In this document: positions 12,536 through 24,439 of the stretch, in pieces
Numbering within the stretch: position 1 is the stretch's first letter
How the letters are laid out: each line of letters starts with the position of its first letter
Assembly: GCA_029582265.1 (NCBI GenBank)
Contig: CM055819.1
Coordinates: 38,885,934-38,949,933 of the forward strand
DNA length: 64,000 nt
DNA from: Zoroaster sp. YZ-2022
Lineage: Eukaryota; Echinodermata; Asteroidea; Forcipulatida; Zoroasteridae
Direction of reading: 5' to 3'
Translations under genes and position numbers: made by a program
The notes under the pieces: generated by a model
What the model saw: only the letters and a program-made list of their open reading frames with translations
Told to the model about the DNA's origin: nothing
Database searches by the model: none

Positions 12536-12669
12536 AATAATAATAATGTATAGATTTATATAGCGCACGTATCCACCAACTAAGTGGCGCTCAAGGCGCA
12601 TTATATTATTATCCCTGCTCATAAGGCTCATAAGCTCATAAATCATTCCTGAAACCATCTCAGCTCCCT
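12536..12669 (-). mobile_element. SINE 3' fragment inserted in array unit 4
   Basis: Matches, on the minus strand, the 3' half of the SINE at 25233-25553: the CAGGAATGATTTATGAGC and GGATACGTGCGCTATATAAA words, ending in a short (ATT)n tail. The other units lack it, so it inserted after or during array growth. Confidence 0.85.
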
Positions 12670-13000
12670 GACTACATTATATATAATCTGGGGTGCTCGT
12701 TAATAATATTAAAGGTAGACCTACACAAAGGTAGACCTACACAAAGTCTCTGAGTGGGTGACATGTAATATCACGATACGAGGTACACATGACTGGTAAG
12801 GTCTTCCTAAAGTAGAATATAACATTCTACAATAAATAACCCTGAAAAAATACGTTGTTATCTTGTAATTGTTGAAACTAAAATCAGTCAAGTAATCAAA
12901 AGGTGGTTGCTTAGACTAGTCGTATGTTTTCCACAGTGATATTAGCGATATGTGCGTGGAGGCAGTCTGGTACCTTGTCTCTTGACGGGCAAGACGCTAA

Positions 13001-13289
13001 GGCCAAAAAAGTCTCCTGTTTCTGGTCTCTGCGCGCGTCGCCTCAGACCCGCGTGAAATTCTGCTATGCATTGTTTTAAACAACTTTTTCACAAAGGGGG
13101 TATTTACCTCATTTGTGTGGCCTCTCTTAGCCACCGTACTTTGTGTATGGGAAATTTGGTCTGGTTTCAATAACCGCATATACATGTAGGCCTATCACGT
13201 ATTTCACTGGTTAGCAATATAAAAATAAACGCGTCACCTCACCGATTTTGAAGCCGACCTATAACCAGAAACCGGAGACTTTTTTGGCC
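13001..13289. mobile_element. GGCCAAAAAA-type MITE (array unit 4)
   Basis: Same element with the well-matched right terminus seen in unit 1, so units 1 and 4 share a state that units 2 and 3 lost. Confidence 0.75.
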
Positions 13290-13986
13290 TAATACGTGGA
13301 ACCAGTCGGCGCCGATGTCAGTTGTAATATTACTGCTGGAAATACGTGCAACTGGGTTGTTTTCTTTTATGAAAACCTTATAAAAATAATAATCTACCAT
13401 TGTTTGGTAACCGCGCTATTGCACAGCAACAACTTTGCATGGAATTTAATGATTCAATGTCTCTTCAAGTGTGCTTCGTGGATCGGAATGAATACTTTGC
13501 CACCCACTACATCAAGTTGATAACTCACTACAGTGGACAATAGCCAGGGGTTTTTGTTATAGGAAATCTGTAGGGACCACAAATAATAAGTATTAAAGAC
13601 TAATTGCGGTGACACCATGTGAAATTCTCAATTGAGTAGTAATTAGTTCTGAAAAGAACTGGAGGTCCAACTCGACGTTTCAATCAGTATGCTCTGATAA
13701 TAGAACAAATAATATAAAAAATGACCAATGTGTATCATGTCTATGCATGGAACAACACCATGGGTAATGTTGGCAAAACTGCTTCTACGAGTATGATCAC
13801 TTTCTGTGTATCATACAATCTATGAACATGTTGATGATGCATTCAAATCTTTCGTATTCATTCAAATCTTTCGTATTCATTCTAACATTGAAATCTCGTC
13901 TCATGATGTCAAAAATACAGTTGGGAAATTATTGTATTAATTTATTTAAAATGATAGTATGGCGTACATTCTTAACATTTAATCCA

Positions 13987-14049
13987 TTAATATAGATATC
14001 TCTATTGTTAATAGAGATATCTCTATTAATAATAGAGATATCTCTATTA
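13987..14049. repeat. Palindrome run, 3 copies, first one mutated
   Basis: Three copies at the end of unit 4. The first reads TATAGATATCTCTATT, so it is no longer perfect. Confidence 0.85.
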
Positions 14050-14060
14050 AATGAATTAAT

Positions 14061-14910
14061 ACTAACTCATTATTTTACATGAAAGTTACAAATTTCCAAT
14101 ATTTATTTATCCATATGCGCTATGCCCCCCCCTTTTAAGCCATTCTCAATCCGCCCCTGTTTATATCCTTTCCTTCATCCATAAATACATGCAGTGTACT
14201 GAAGTACGACACTAATTGATGTGTTGGCTCAGAGAAGCAGTCATTATTATACAAAAGCAAATTACTTTTTGTTCAATATAAATCTTCCTTCATTGTTCAC
14301 TAAATAAAGCAGGACGGGTTCATCAAATTGAAAATTGAAAATACTGTGCAGTGGGGAACAAAGGGGTCAACTAGGGGCGGATCCAGAATTGCTGAGTGTG
14401 GGGGGGAATCCAAGAAAATTCCAACATTTAAGATATTTCTGTTTTCACAGTACTTTATTTTGCTAGTAAACGATCATTTGTTTATTTATTTACTTATTGC
14501 TAAGAAACGATGTCCAACTGCAGCCAAAATTGCTGGACCGATTGGATTTCTGCCGTGCTGTGTTTTAAACGACTTGTTCACATAGGGGTCAGAACGTTTG
14601 CCTGATTTGTGAGGGCTCTCTTAGCTACCATACGTTGTACGTGGGAAATTTGGTCCCCGCATAATGATGTATTGATGAGTATTTGCATATTAATGACCAC
14701 GACCAAGAGTGACCAATACCGACCACGAACACTGACCATCACCAACACTGACTACGTTATACATTATCTGGGGTGCTCATTAATAATATTAAAGGTTGAC
14801 CTACACTACGTCTCTGAGTGCCCAGGTGACGTTTAATGTCAGGGTACGAGATACACATGACTGGTAAGGTCTTCCTCAAGTAGAATATAACATTCTACAA
14901 TAAATAACCC
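14061..14910. repeat. Array unit 5, partial and diverged
   Basis: About 850 bp resembling the first part of the other units, with many substitutions and small indels, ending at AATAACCCTG. Its greater divergence suggests it is the oldest remnant at the array edge. Confidence 0.75.
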
Positions 14911-15530
14911 TGCATCAGGTGATAAACAATTGATTTAATTTACCCTATACTGACGTGTGTACAGCACTGCATACTCAGTGCTTTCCGAGTGTCTGTGAAA
15001 TTATAAATTTGTTTTTACTTTTTAAAAATTACAAAATTAATTCTGAAGTCTGTGGATAATTTGTTCATATTTACCCCTACCCCTAGCCCCCACCTCTACC
15101 ACCCATGTCCCCCTCCCCCTTCCCCCACCCTACCCCTACCCACTGCTTCCCCCGTCCACCTGGCCTCATACGCTTTTCCCCAGTGGTTTGCCCGGGGAAC
15201 CCGTTATTTTTTTAGCCAACCCAAGCAAAAAGTATGAATATTGTATAAAGTCCTAAAATGAAAATTTACATTTTCATATGACACAAATATATGAATAATT
15301 GATTAACAGAACGAGTTGGTAAACGATCTCATGGCTCTTCCACTTCGCGCTGGTCTTTTTTCGTGTGTGATGTAGGCCTATACTATGTCAGGGATGCCTT
15401 GTGCGCCTTGACTTCAGGATTCTATAATATCCGCTCTGAAAGTTCGTAAAGTAACTATACCTGCCTTCTAAATGTTCAAATTCAAAACAGATTCAAAGAG
15501 TTTCCAAGGATTTTACGGGGTAGGAGGTGG
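14911..15530. other. Non-coding spacer with C-rich tract
   Basis: Contains a pyrimidine (C-rich) tract at about 15073-15160 and otherwise AT-rich sequence. No gene seen. Confidence 0.35.
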
Positions 15531-15536
15531 TTACAC

Positions 15537-15720
15537 GGAAAGCATTATGTGGTGCGCTCGTGTACGAGTCAGGGCAGAGGTTGCCCCAAACTGCGTTGGG
15601 TAGACAGTGTGACGAAGTGGACTGGCAGAAGTGTGGGAGAGCTCTGAAAAGCGGCGATTGAAAGAGAACAGGTGATGGCGGCGTCTCCAGTAATGTTCTC
15701 CCATTATAATCTGAGGACGA
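15537..15720 (+). pseudogene. LINE ORF2 C-terminal remnant
   Basis: One plus-strand frame reads GRGCPKLRWVDSVTKWTGRS, then a stop, then KAAIEREQVMAAS. This resembles the 'GRPK.RW.D.V..W......A.DR..WR' block found at the C-terminus of RTE/Jockey-type LINE polyproteins. A stop codon interrupts it and no RT motif is nearby. The match is by pattern only. Confidence 0.4.
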
Positions 15721-15954
15721 GGCAGCCACAGACGCAAGTCTATGCCGAACAATGACGAAGGGTCGGAAGTTTCCATGCACGAGACAATTTCCACCGGAAA
15801 CATTGGGAAAATGTGGAGTGAGCGCAGGGACTGATCTGGGATTTTTAAAGAGGATCCAGATTCCAGATATAAAAAACGTATAATGGTCTCGCCAGGAAGC
15901 TTACGAAATATAAATACAAATATCAGCTGAAGGGAATGTGAACTACTCCCCTCC

Positions 15955-16370
15955 CCATCCTCTCTTGAGTGGTACACTTGTCATTGTGCGGCATCGCATA
16001 AACATGTGGAGGTCCTCCCCCTCCCCCATCCTCTCTTGAGTGGTACACTTGTCATTGTGCGGCATCGCATAAACATGTGGAGGTCCTCCCCCTCCCCCAT
16101 CCTCTCTTGAGTGGTACACTTGTCATTGTGCGGCATCGCATAAACATGTGGAGGTCCTCCCCCACCCTGATCCTCTCTTGAGTGATACACTTGTCATTGT
16201 GCGGCATCGCATAAACATGTGGAGGTCCTCCCCCTCCCCATCCTCTCTTGAGTGGTACACTTGTCATTGTGCGGCATCGCATAAAAATGTGGAGGTCCTC
16301 CCCCTCCCCATCCTCTCTTGAGTGATACACTTGTCATTGTGCGGCATCGCATAAACATGTGGAGGTACCC
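15955..16370. repeat. ~71-bp minisatellite, about six copies
   Basis: The words GAGTGGTACACTTGTCATTG and GCGGCATCGCATAAACATGT recur every 70-72 bp, with C-rich spacers. The repeated minus-strand open frames are by-products of the period. Confidence 0.9.
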
Positions 16371-16796
16371 AAAGCTTTTTTGTTGTTTTCTCAATAACTT
16401 TAGATTACATGAGCCCATGCAGAAGATCCAAAGTGTTATAGCTAAAGAGTAAAGTGGTTAAGCTAATTGCGTAGCAATGCGGCAACGCTTATCCGTGTAG
16501 GTCTTTCAAGGGTTATTCAAGGATTATACACATTTTGTTAATTACCCGATAATAAAATTGCTGAATTACGCTCGAAAAACTTAATTTGATTTGAAGTTTG
16601 TAATGGTACCAAGCATCATGAGAAATTATTCCGTCTGACATGCCGTTTGTGTAATTTTTTATAAAAAAACATGAAAATGTATCTTTTTAGAACTAATTAT
16701 TACTCGAAAGAGAATTTCTCCATGCTGTCAACGCAAGCAGTCTTTACTTATCCTTTTCATCACCATGCAAAACTATAAGTCTTATAAACAGAATAC
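16371..16796. other. Non-coding spacer
   Basis: AT-rich sequence between the minisatellite and the 3.86-kb duplication. Nothing recognised. Confidence 0.35.
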
Positions 16797-17737
16797 TTTT
16801 TAATTACTATATCTAACGAATTTCAAAGAAAAAATATTCCATAATGTTGTCATAATATCCCTACGTAAAAAAAACTAATCACTAAAAAGCTCACCCCTTT
16901 GACTTTGAACATAATCTAGTACGCAGTGGTACTCCTTTTTACCACACCATGGGGTAGTCACCAAGTCAATCCGCAGGTGCGCGACAATTCTGATTATAGG
17001 CTTATTGCGTACGTGTACTGCGTGCTACACTGTAAAAAAAACATGTAAATTTACAGCAAAATGCAGGCAACTCTATTTCCAACAATTTGCTGTATTACAA
17101 TTTTACATAACAAATGTGTTAAACTGATTTACACAATTTTTGTAAACGCTTAATAATGAAACTGCAGTACGTTTCCATATTTGTTTCTTTTACCCATTCT
17201 TATTCTCTTTTTCGGCCCACAAAGAATATGTCCAACCACACGTGGCTATATGGAAACTGTTTCTTGTGATTACAGCATGCACAGAGAGGGAATCCATGCT
17301 TTGCACATGTAGACCTACTAGGCCGTAGTCGGGAGATGTAGAGGGTTTGAACCTGGGATAAAAATCGCGATTGGGGACGGAATTTATACAGGGACACTAG
17401 GACAGGACACATGAATATTGGTCTAGGCCTATTTCTTGTCGAAAGCTACAATGAAGTTGTTTAAAGTGGATGGAAAAAATATTGCATGTAAGATTTTTGT
17501 TTCTGTTGCCGCTAATCTGCTGCTAGTTTGGCTTTTATTTAATCAATCTTACATCAAATTAAACTTCATTGGGAAAATAATTGGTTTTTCACATGCAGTT
17601 TTCATTTGCTACGCCAGGTATAACACCCGCCATAAATCCCTTTCTACTTTCATCACGCATAGGCCTTGCACGCATAATGCACTGCTGCAGTATTTTAACA
17701 AAACACGAAGAGCGATCAAAACATTTTCCCGGTTGGT

Positions 17738-17778
17738 TAACCGTGTAACCGACCGTTTCAATAACGGTTACACGGTTA
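17738..17778. repeat. Hairpin with 14-bp perfect arms
   Basis: TAACCGTGTAACCG (17738-17751) pairs with CGGTTACACGGTTA (17765-17778) across a 13-nt loop. Confidence 0.85.
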
Positions 17779-17945
17779 CAAAAATAGCTGTAAAACATAC
17801 AGCTTAAATCAGCAATTTAACAGGAACCAGACACAATTAATTTTCTCAATATCTGTCTGTCCGTCTCCTGATATGTTGATAGTGTCTTGTTTCATATAGG
17901 CCTACTTTTTCTAAGGCAAAATATAAATAATTAAAATGTACATAC

Positions 17946-17991
17946 CTCCTTTGTCAGACACTGGTAGCTGAAGCTGTTTAATGACACTCGG
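17946..17991 (-). CDS. PAN/apple-domain gene, exon 2, copy A
   Basis: 46-nt exon preceded by TTTGTTTTGCAG and followed by the donor GTATGTAC. Joined to exon 1 in phase 0 it continues the frame as PSVIKQLQLPVSDKG plus one base. The clean acceptor, donor and open frame support it. A short proline/glutamine linker after a PAN module is plausible. Exon 3 was not found between here and 16797. Confidence 0.65.
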
Positions 17992-18467
17992 CTGCAAAAC
18001 AAAGGACATGATAATGATATTAATAATTGTTATATGGAGTATAAACCATCTATAAATCTGAAGTAGATGACCAGCCAGGGATCCATTTCTACATTTTTAT
18101 ATGCATTTCACTATTTTCTCCTTTAAAACCAACACAACGAAATAAGCCAAATACTTTCACACGTTGTCTTTTTTTGTACAGTGATACACTGCCTTTAAGC
18201 TGAAACTGTGATTTGAGAAAAAGACGGTGAAACAAGGCAAATGCTCTTCATAGACACGAATAATATGCAGTGAGAGGAAGCAAAAGAGACAATTATCTGC
18301 GAGATTTTTCTAAAACAATTATTCTTGTTTAAGGACAGAATATTATGCTTCTTTAGATAAGGAAAACATCCAGGAAGTGTTACTTAATTGAAACAATGCG
18401 ATCAGACATTTGATGCATGATGTAAGATAGGCCTATACTTCCGATCCCAGGTATATATGGTAATCAG

Positions 18468-18496
18468 CCCCCCCCCCCCACACACACACACACACA
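18468..18496. repeat. (C)n(CA)n simple repeat
   Basis: C run followed by CA dinucleotides. Confidence 0.9.
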
Positions 18497-19924
18497 AGTA
18501 CGTTTATGGTGTAAACGGAGAACCTATATTGTTCCTCTCTTTTATTTTCGGTTTACACCATGAACATATACAGCACGAACATAATAATAATTTTGACGCC
18601 TTATGGATGATATTTGCCAGACTTGTATGACTCGCACTCCAGTCCGACTTCAGTCACTTATTTGTAAATCGAACTTGGACGTGAATCACCATGTACAATG
18701 ACTCAGACTCGGATGTTAAAAAACATTAACAAAATAAAGAATTTTCTTGCCAACATAGTGTCGTGTTACTTAATAAAAAACATTGCGAACAGTTTTATAA
18801 AATTTACACCGTGCATCCTATTCCGTTGTAGCATAGCCTATAGTGTTCTTTCTCTGTTTGAAGTAAAATGCGATCGGAAAGTGCGTCTTCCAGAAATCGA
18901 TTATAATGAATCATGTACCCAAACTTCAGCATACAACATCGTGGGAATAAGAACTTGATAGTAATAGTAATGGGTACCAGACTTATTACATTATCCCAGT
19001 TCATGGCGTTTTTTCGTCCATTCTAGAGAAAAAGAATGAGCATACCATTGTACAATTCAGTGTTCTGACTTCCCTTTTATTTAGTGATATAACACCTTGT
19101 GTGGACGATTTTTACATTCACAATGTATCCTTTTTTCCAAGTTTGAGAACTGAAAAAAGGTATTTTCAATTTCATGACTTAAGTTTATTAAAATAAGAAA
19201 AGTAAATCAAAAAATATTGATATTGGAAAAATATTTGGCTTAGTAAAATTGATGAGATACTAACCCATTATTATGTTGAGAATTTTTTCACTTAACTTTG
19301 AACCTTGAAATGTATAAGGTTTTCTTTTTTTCGTTTGATTTTTTTAAGTGACTCGTGACTCGCACAACCACATAACTCGGCACTCGGACTTACTTGGACT
19401 TGACACTGAGGACATGGATTCGAGGTTTGATGACTCGAATACAAGTGTGATATTTGCAAACCCTACAATCAACAAAATAAATAAACTGACCAATAACAAC
19501 AATAACAAATATAAACGAAAATTTCCTAATTAAAAGGTGTATATATTGTTATTGGGTATCTTAAGTATCAAATTTAACCGCAGACAAATCTCCTATAGTC
19601 CTATTGGTTGTTAGAAACTACACCAGTGGTGTTTATATTGAGCAACTCGCCAAATATAAAAACCATAACAAAATAAATATGACACCGCTCCGATACACTT
19701 CTATTGATATTGGTAACGGCCTCCAGTTTTCCTTTTTGCTCAACCAAGCAATCTATGACGTAGATGGAAAAGCTATAATTTTCACTAATAATAGAGTGAT
19801 TTTCTTTGAGAATTCAGTTAAACATAATTTCACCGGTTTCCTTATTGGCCCTTATTAGTTTAAAGTGGAAGAAATACTGCTCCAAAGAATGGACAAATAT
19901 TTAAAAACGAAATGAACATTTTAC

Positions 19925-20242
19925 CTTCTCCGGTCCGTAATAATATGTGTCCTTCTCAGCGAGGGCCTGCGGGAACTGCGACGCTGAAGCCCCGTTCAGC
20001 TCACACAGCTTGTCCCGGTCCGAGTAGTTGAGAGAGAAACAGCGCGTATTAGACAGACACAAATTGCCGCACCTGGTCATGGAAATCCCCGTCAAGTTGC
20101 GGTATCCGTGCCCCTGCAGGATCAGGTCGGCTATGCCACTGAAATGCAAGCTACGCGAGTTACCAACGCTCGCGCCTTCACATGAGCTGGCAGCCTCGGC
20201 CGACAGGCAATGAATGGTCACCAAAAAGAGAAAACGAAACAT
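19925..20242 (-). CDS. PAN/apple-domain secreted protein, exon 1, copy A
   Basis: Minus-strand first coding exon of 106 codons, starting at the ATG at 20242 directly before a signal peptide (MFRFLFLVTIHCLSAEA). A cysteine-spaced module follows: an N-terminal SCEG, CGNLCLSNTRCFSLNYSDRD, and a CELNGASASQFPQAL tail. This pattern (paired CxxxC, RCFSLNY, CxLN) is that of PAN/apple domains, protein- or glycan-binding modules found at the N-terminus of many secreted deuterostome proteins, including lectin- and fibrinogen-like ones. The exon ends in frame at a donor (AAG|GTAAAA, intron from 19924 down). Exon 2 is at 17946-17991. The rest of the gene is not visible, so its full architecture is unknown. 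Confidence 0.75.
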
Positions 20243-21598
20243 CTCTTCTTTGTGGTGACTGATCTTAAACTTAAATGTCACAGTTTGTTGCAAATGCTGC
20301 TGTTGATGAAACTAAAGTTTCTAGTGAGTCTACAGGTGGTGATGTTAGATAATGATGAGGATGATTACGACGACAAAAACAACCAATTATGACACAGTAT
20401 ATCTTTGGACACGTTCTTTTGTTATTGAAAAGAAAATTGCACCATAATATTACACCATCCTCCAGCAAACGCGACTCGAATCATATTGACATCAGACACA
20501 AATGTATGTGCCAAAAAGCTAGTCTCGGTGCAAAACGCAGTCCTTATCACACGTGCACATCCTTCCATCCACCCGTAAAACATACCCACAGAGAGCCGGA
20601 AGGTCTGACGTCACGCTTCGAGGCTCGTGTATGACGCCAGTTACCTGCCTCTCGGTTTTTAATTACTATATCTAACGAATTTCAAAGAAAAAATATTCCA
20701 TAATGTTGTCATAATATCCCTACGTAAAAAAAACTAATCACTAAAAAGCTCACCCCTTTGACTTTGAACATAATCTAGTACGCAGTGGTACTCCTTTTTA
20801 CCACACCATGGGGTAGTCACCAAGTCAATCCGCAGGTGCGCGACAATTCTGATTATAGGCTTATTGCGTACGTGTACTGCGTGCTACACTGTAAAAAAAA
20901 CATGTAAATTTACAGCAAAATGCAGGCAACTCTATTTCCAACAATTTGCTGTATTACAATTTTACATAACAAATGTGTTAAACTGATTTACACAATTTTT
21001 GTAAACGCTTAATAATGAAACTGCAGTACGTTTCCATATTTGTTTCTTTTACCCATTCTTATTCTCTTTTTCGGCCCACAAAGAATATGTCCAACCACAC
21101 GTGGCTATATGGAAACTGTTTCTTGTGATTACAGCATGCACAGAGAGGGAATCCATGCTTTGCACATGTAGACCTACTAGGCCGTAGTCGGGAGATGTAG
21201 AGGGTTTTAACCTGGGACAAAAATCGCGATTGGGGACGGAATTTATACAGGGACACTAGGACAGGACACATGAATATTGGTCTAGGCCTATTTCTTGTCG
21301 AAAGCTACAATGAAGCAGTTTAAAGTGGATGGAAAAAATATTGCATGTAAGATTTTTGTTTCTGTTGCCGCTAATCTGCTGCTAGTTTGGCTTTTATTTA
21401 ATCAATCTGACATCAAATTAAGCTTCATTGGGAAAATAATTGGTTTTTCACATGCAGTTTTCATTTGCTACGGCAGGTAAAACACCCGCCATAAATCCCT
21501 TTCTACTATCATCACGCATAGGCTTTGCACGCATAATGCACTGCTGCAGTATTTTAACAAAAACACGAAGAGCGATCAAAAACATTTTCCCGGTTGGT

Positions 21599-21639
21599 TA
21601 ACCGTGTAACCGACCGTTTCAATAACGGTTACACGGTTA
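21599..21639. repeat. Hairpin with 14-bp perfect arms, copy B
   Basis: Same inverted repeat as at 17738, conserved in the second duplicate. Confidence 0.85.
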
Positions 21640-21809
21640 CAAAAATAGCCGTAAAACATACAGCTTAAATCAGCAATTTAACAGGAACCAGACACAATTA
21701 ATTTTTCTCAATATCTGTCTGTCCGTCTCCCTGATATGTTGATAGTGTCTTGTTTCATATAGGCCTACTTTTTTCTAAGGCAAAATATAAATAATTAAAA
21801 TGTACATAC

Positions 21810-21855
21810 CTCCTTTGTCAGACACTGGTAGCTGAAGCTGTTTAATGACACTCGG
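21810..21855 (-). CDS. PAN/apple-domain gene, exon 2, copy B
   Basis: Identical 46-nt exon in copy B with the same acceptor and donor. Transcripts from copy B might splice either into its own later exons or read through into copy A. Confidence 0.6.
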
Positions 21856-22331
21856 CTGCAAAACAAAGGACATGATAATGATATTAATAATTGTTATATG
21901 GAGTATAAACCATCTATAAATCTGAAGTAGATGACCAGCCAGGGATCCATTTCTACATTTTTATATGCATTTCACTATTTTCTCCTTTAAAACCAACACA
22001 ACGAAATAAGCCAAATACTTTCACACGTTGTCTTTTTTTGTACAGTGATACACTGCCTTTAAGCTGAAACTGTGATTTGAGAAAAAGACGGTGAAACAAG
22101 GCAAATGCTCTTCATAGACACGAATAATATGCAGTGAGAGGAAGCAAAAGAGACAATTATCTGCGAGATTTTTCTAAAACAATTATTCTTGTTTAAGGAC
22201 AGAATATTATGCTTCTTTAGATAAGGAAAACATCCAGGAAGTGTTACTTAATTGAAACAATGCGATCAGACATTTGATGCATGATGTAAGATAGGCCTAT
22301 ACTTCCAATCCCAGGTATATATGGTAATCAG

Positions 22332-22356
22332 CCCCCCCCCCCCACACACACACACA
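22332..22356. repeat. (C)n(CA)n simple repeat, copy B
   Basis: Same tract as at 18468 but shorter, one of the main length differences between the two 3.86-kb copies. Confidence 0.9.
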
Positions 22357-23780
22357 AAAGTACGTTTATGGTGTAAACGGAGAACCTATATTGTTCCTCT
22401 CTTTTATTTTCGGTTTACACCATGAACATATACAGCACGAACATAATAATAATTTTGACGCCTTATGGATGATATTTGCCAGACTTGTATGACTCGCACT
22501 CCAGTCCGACTTCAGTCACTTATTTGTAAATCGAACTTGGACGTGAATCACCATGTACAATGACTCAGACTCGGATGTTAAAAAACATTAACAAAATAAA
22601 GAATTTTCTTGCCAACATAGTGTCGTGTTACTTAATAAAAAACATTGCGAACAGTTTTATAAAATTTACACCGTGCATCCTATTCCGTTGTAGCATAGCC
22701 TATAGTGTTCTTTCTCTGTTTGAAGTAAAATGCGATCGGAAAGTGCGTCTTCCAGAAATCGATTATAATGAATCATGTACCCAAACTTCAGCATACAACA
22801 TCGTGGGAATAAGAACTTGATAGTAATAGTAATGGGTACCAGACTTATTACATTATCCCAGTTCATGGCGTTTTTTCGTCCATTCTAGAGAAAAAGAATG
22901 AGCATACCATTGTACAATTCAGTGTTCTGACTTCCCTTTTATTTAGTGATATAACACCTTGTGTGGACGATTTTTACATTCACAATGTATCCTTTTTTCC
23001 AAGTTTGAGAACTGAAAAAGGTATTTTCAATTTCATGACTTAAGTTTATTAAAATAAGAAAAGTAAATCAAAAATATTGATATTGGAAAATATTTGGCTT
23101 AGTAAAATTGATGAGATACTAACCCATTATTATGTTGAGAATTTTTTCACTTAACTTTGAACCTTGAAATGTATAAGGTTTTCTTTTTTCGTTTGATTTT
23201 TAAGTGACTCGTGACTCGCACAACCACATAACTCGGCACTCGGACTTACTTGGACTTGACACTGAGGACATGGATTCGAGGTTTGATGACTCGAATACAA
23301 GTGTGATATTTGCAAACCCTACAATCAACAAAATAAATAAACTGACCAATAACAACAATAACAAATATAAACGAAAATTTCCTAATTAAAAGGTGTATAT
23401 ATTGTTATTGGGTATCTTAAGTATCAAATTTAACCGCAGACAAATCTCCTATAGTCCTATTGGTTGTTAGAAACTACACCAGTGGTGTTTATATTGAGCA
23501 ACTCGCCAAATATAAAAACCATAACAAAATAAATATGACACCACTCCGATACACTTCTATTGATATTGGTAACGGCCTCCAGTTTTCCTTTTTGCTCAAC
23601 CAAGCAATCTATGACGTAGATGGAAAAGCTATAATTTTCACTAATAATAGAGTGATTTTCTTTGAGAATTCAGTTAAACATAATTTCACCGGTTTCCTTA
23701 TTGGCCCTTATTAGTTTAAAGTGGAAGAAATACTGCTCCAAAGAATGGACAAATATTTAAAAATGAAATGAACATTTTAC

Positions 23781-24101
23781 CTCCTCCGGTCCGTAATAAT
23801 ATGTGTCCTTCTTCTCAGCGAGGGCCTGCGGGAACTGCGACGCTGAAGCCCCGTTCAGCTCACACAGCTTGTCCCGGTCCGAGTAGTTGAGAGAGAAACA
23901 GCGCGTATTAGACAGACACAAATTGCCGCACCTGGTCATGGAAATCCCCGTCAAGTTGCGGTATCCGTGCCCCTGCAGGATCAGGTCGGCTATGCCACTG
24001 AAATGTAAGCTACGCGAGTTACCAACGTTTGCGCCTTCACATGAGTTGGCAGCCTCAGCCGACAGGCAATGAATGGTCACCAAAAAGAGAAAACGAAACA
24101 T
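23781..24101 (-). CDS. PAN/apple-domain secreted protein, exon 1, copy B
   Basis: Duplicate of the exon at 19925-20242, 107 codons from the ATG at 24101. It differs by a few substitutions in the mature N-terminus and by one extra lysine codon before DTYYYGPE. Signal peptide and all cysteines are kept, and the donor is GAG|GTAAAA. Both copies remain open, so either could be functional. Upstream sequence is also duplicated, so each copy may have its own promoter. Confidence 0.75.
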
Positions 24102-24439
24102 CTCTTCTTTGTGGTGACTGATCTTAAACTTAAATGTCACAGTTTGTTGCAAATGCTGCTGTTGATGAAACAAAAGTTTCTAGTGAGTCTACAGGTGGTG
24201 ATGTTAGATAATGATGAGGATGATTACGACGACAAAAACAACCAATTATGACACAGTATATCTTTGGACACGTTCTTTTGTTATTGAAAAGAAAATTGCA
24301 CCATAATATTACACCATCCTCCAGCAAACGCGACTCGAATCATATTGACATCAGACACAAATGTATGTGCCAAAAAGCTAGTCTCGGTGCAAAACGCAGT
24401 CCTTATCACACGTGCACATCCTTCCATCCACCCGTAAAA

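Larger units (their letters stand above)
11691..14060. repeat. Array unit 4 with SINE insertion
   Basis: 2370 bp. The extra length over units 2 and 3 is mostly a 134-bp SINE 3' fragment at 12536-12669. It also has a private 17-bp direct duplication (AAGGTAGACCTACACAA, near 12711-12745) and a private duplication of a TTCAAATCTTTCGTATTCA word near 13850. Confidence 0.85.
5024..14910. repeat. Tandem array of ~2.2-kb composite units (4 full, 1 partial)
   Basis: Five successive copies begin with the same ACTAACTCATTATTTTACAT word at 5024, 7224, 9459, 11691 and 14061. Spacing is 2200, 2235, 2232 and 2370 bp. Each full unit holds, in order: a GGGGCGGATCCAG-type segment; a half copy of a GGCCAAAAAA-type MITE; a complete 290-bp MITE of the same family; a Penelope-like tip; and a run of 18-bp palindromes. 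Units 2 and 3 are nearly identical. Unit 5 is clearly more diverged and stops at AATAACCCTG near 14910. Open frames that recur in each unit (61-129 codons) follow MITE sequence and look non-genic. Confidence 0.9.
16797..20657. repeat. 3.86-kb tandem duplication, copy A
   Basis: Sequence from TTTAATTACTATATCTAACG recurs at 20658 in the same orientation with very few differences (mostly homopolymer length and scattered substitutions). The junction at about 20657 reads CTCGG|TTTTTAATTAC, and a T run also occurs at the left edge, consistent with microhomology at the breakpoint. It carries exons 1 and 2 of a PAN-domain gene. Confidence 0.9.

Noticed and set aside
15961..16370. Direct repeats resembling a CRISPR array
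   Set aside because: Repeats are ~71 bp with almost no unique spacers, in an animal genome; a minisatellite explains them.
17436..17807. 123-codon open frame MSKATMKLFKVDGK...
   Set aside because: In the near-identical copy at 21295 the frame stops after 61 codons, it runs through the hairpin, and no domain is recognisable.
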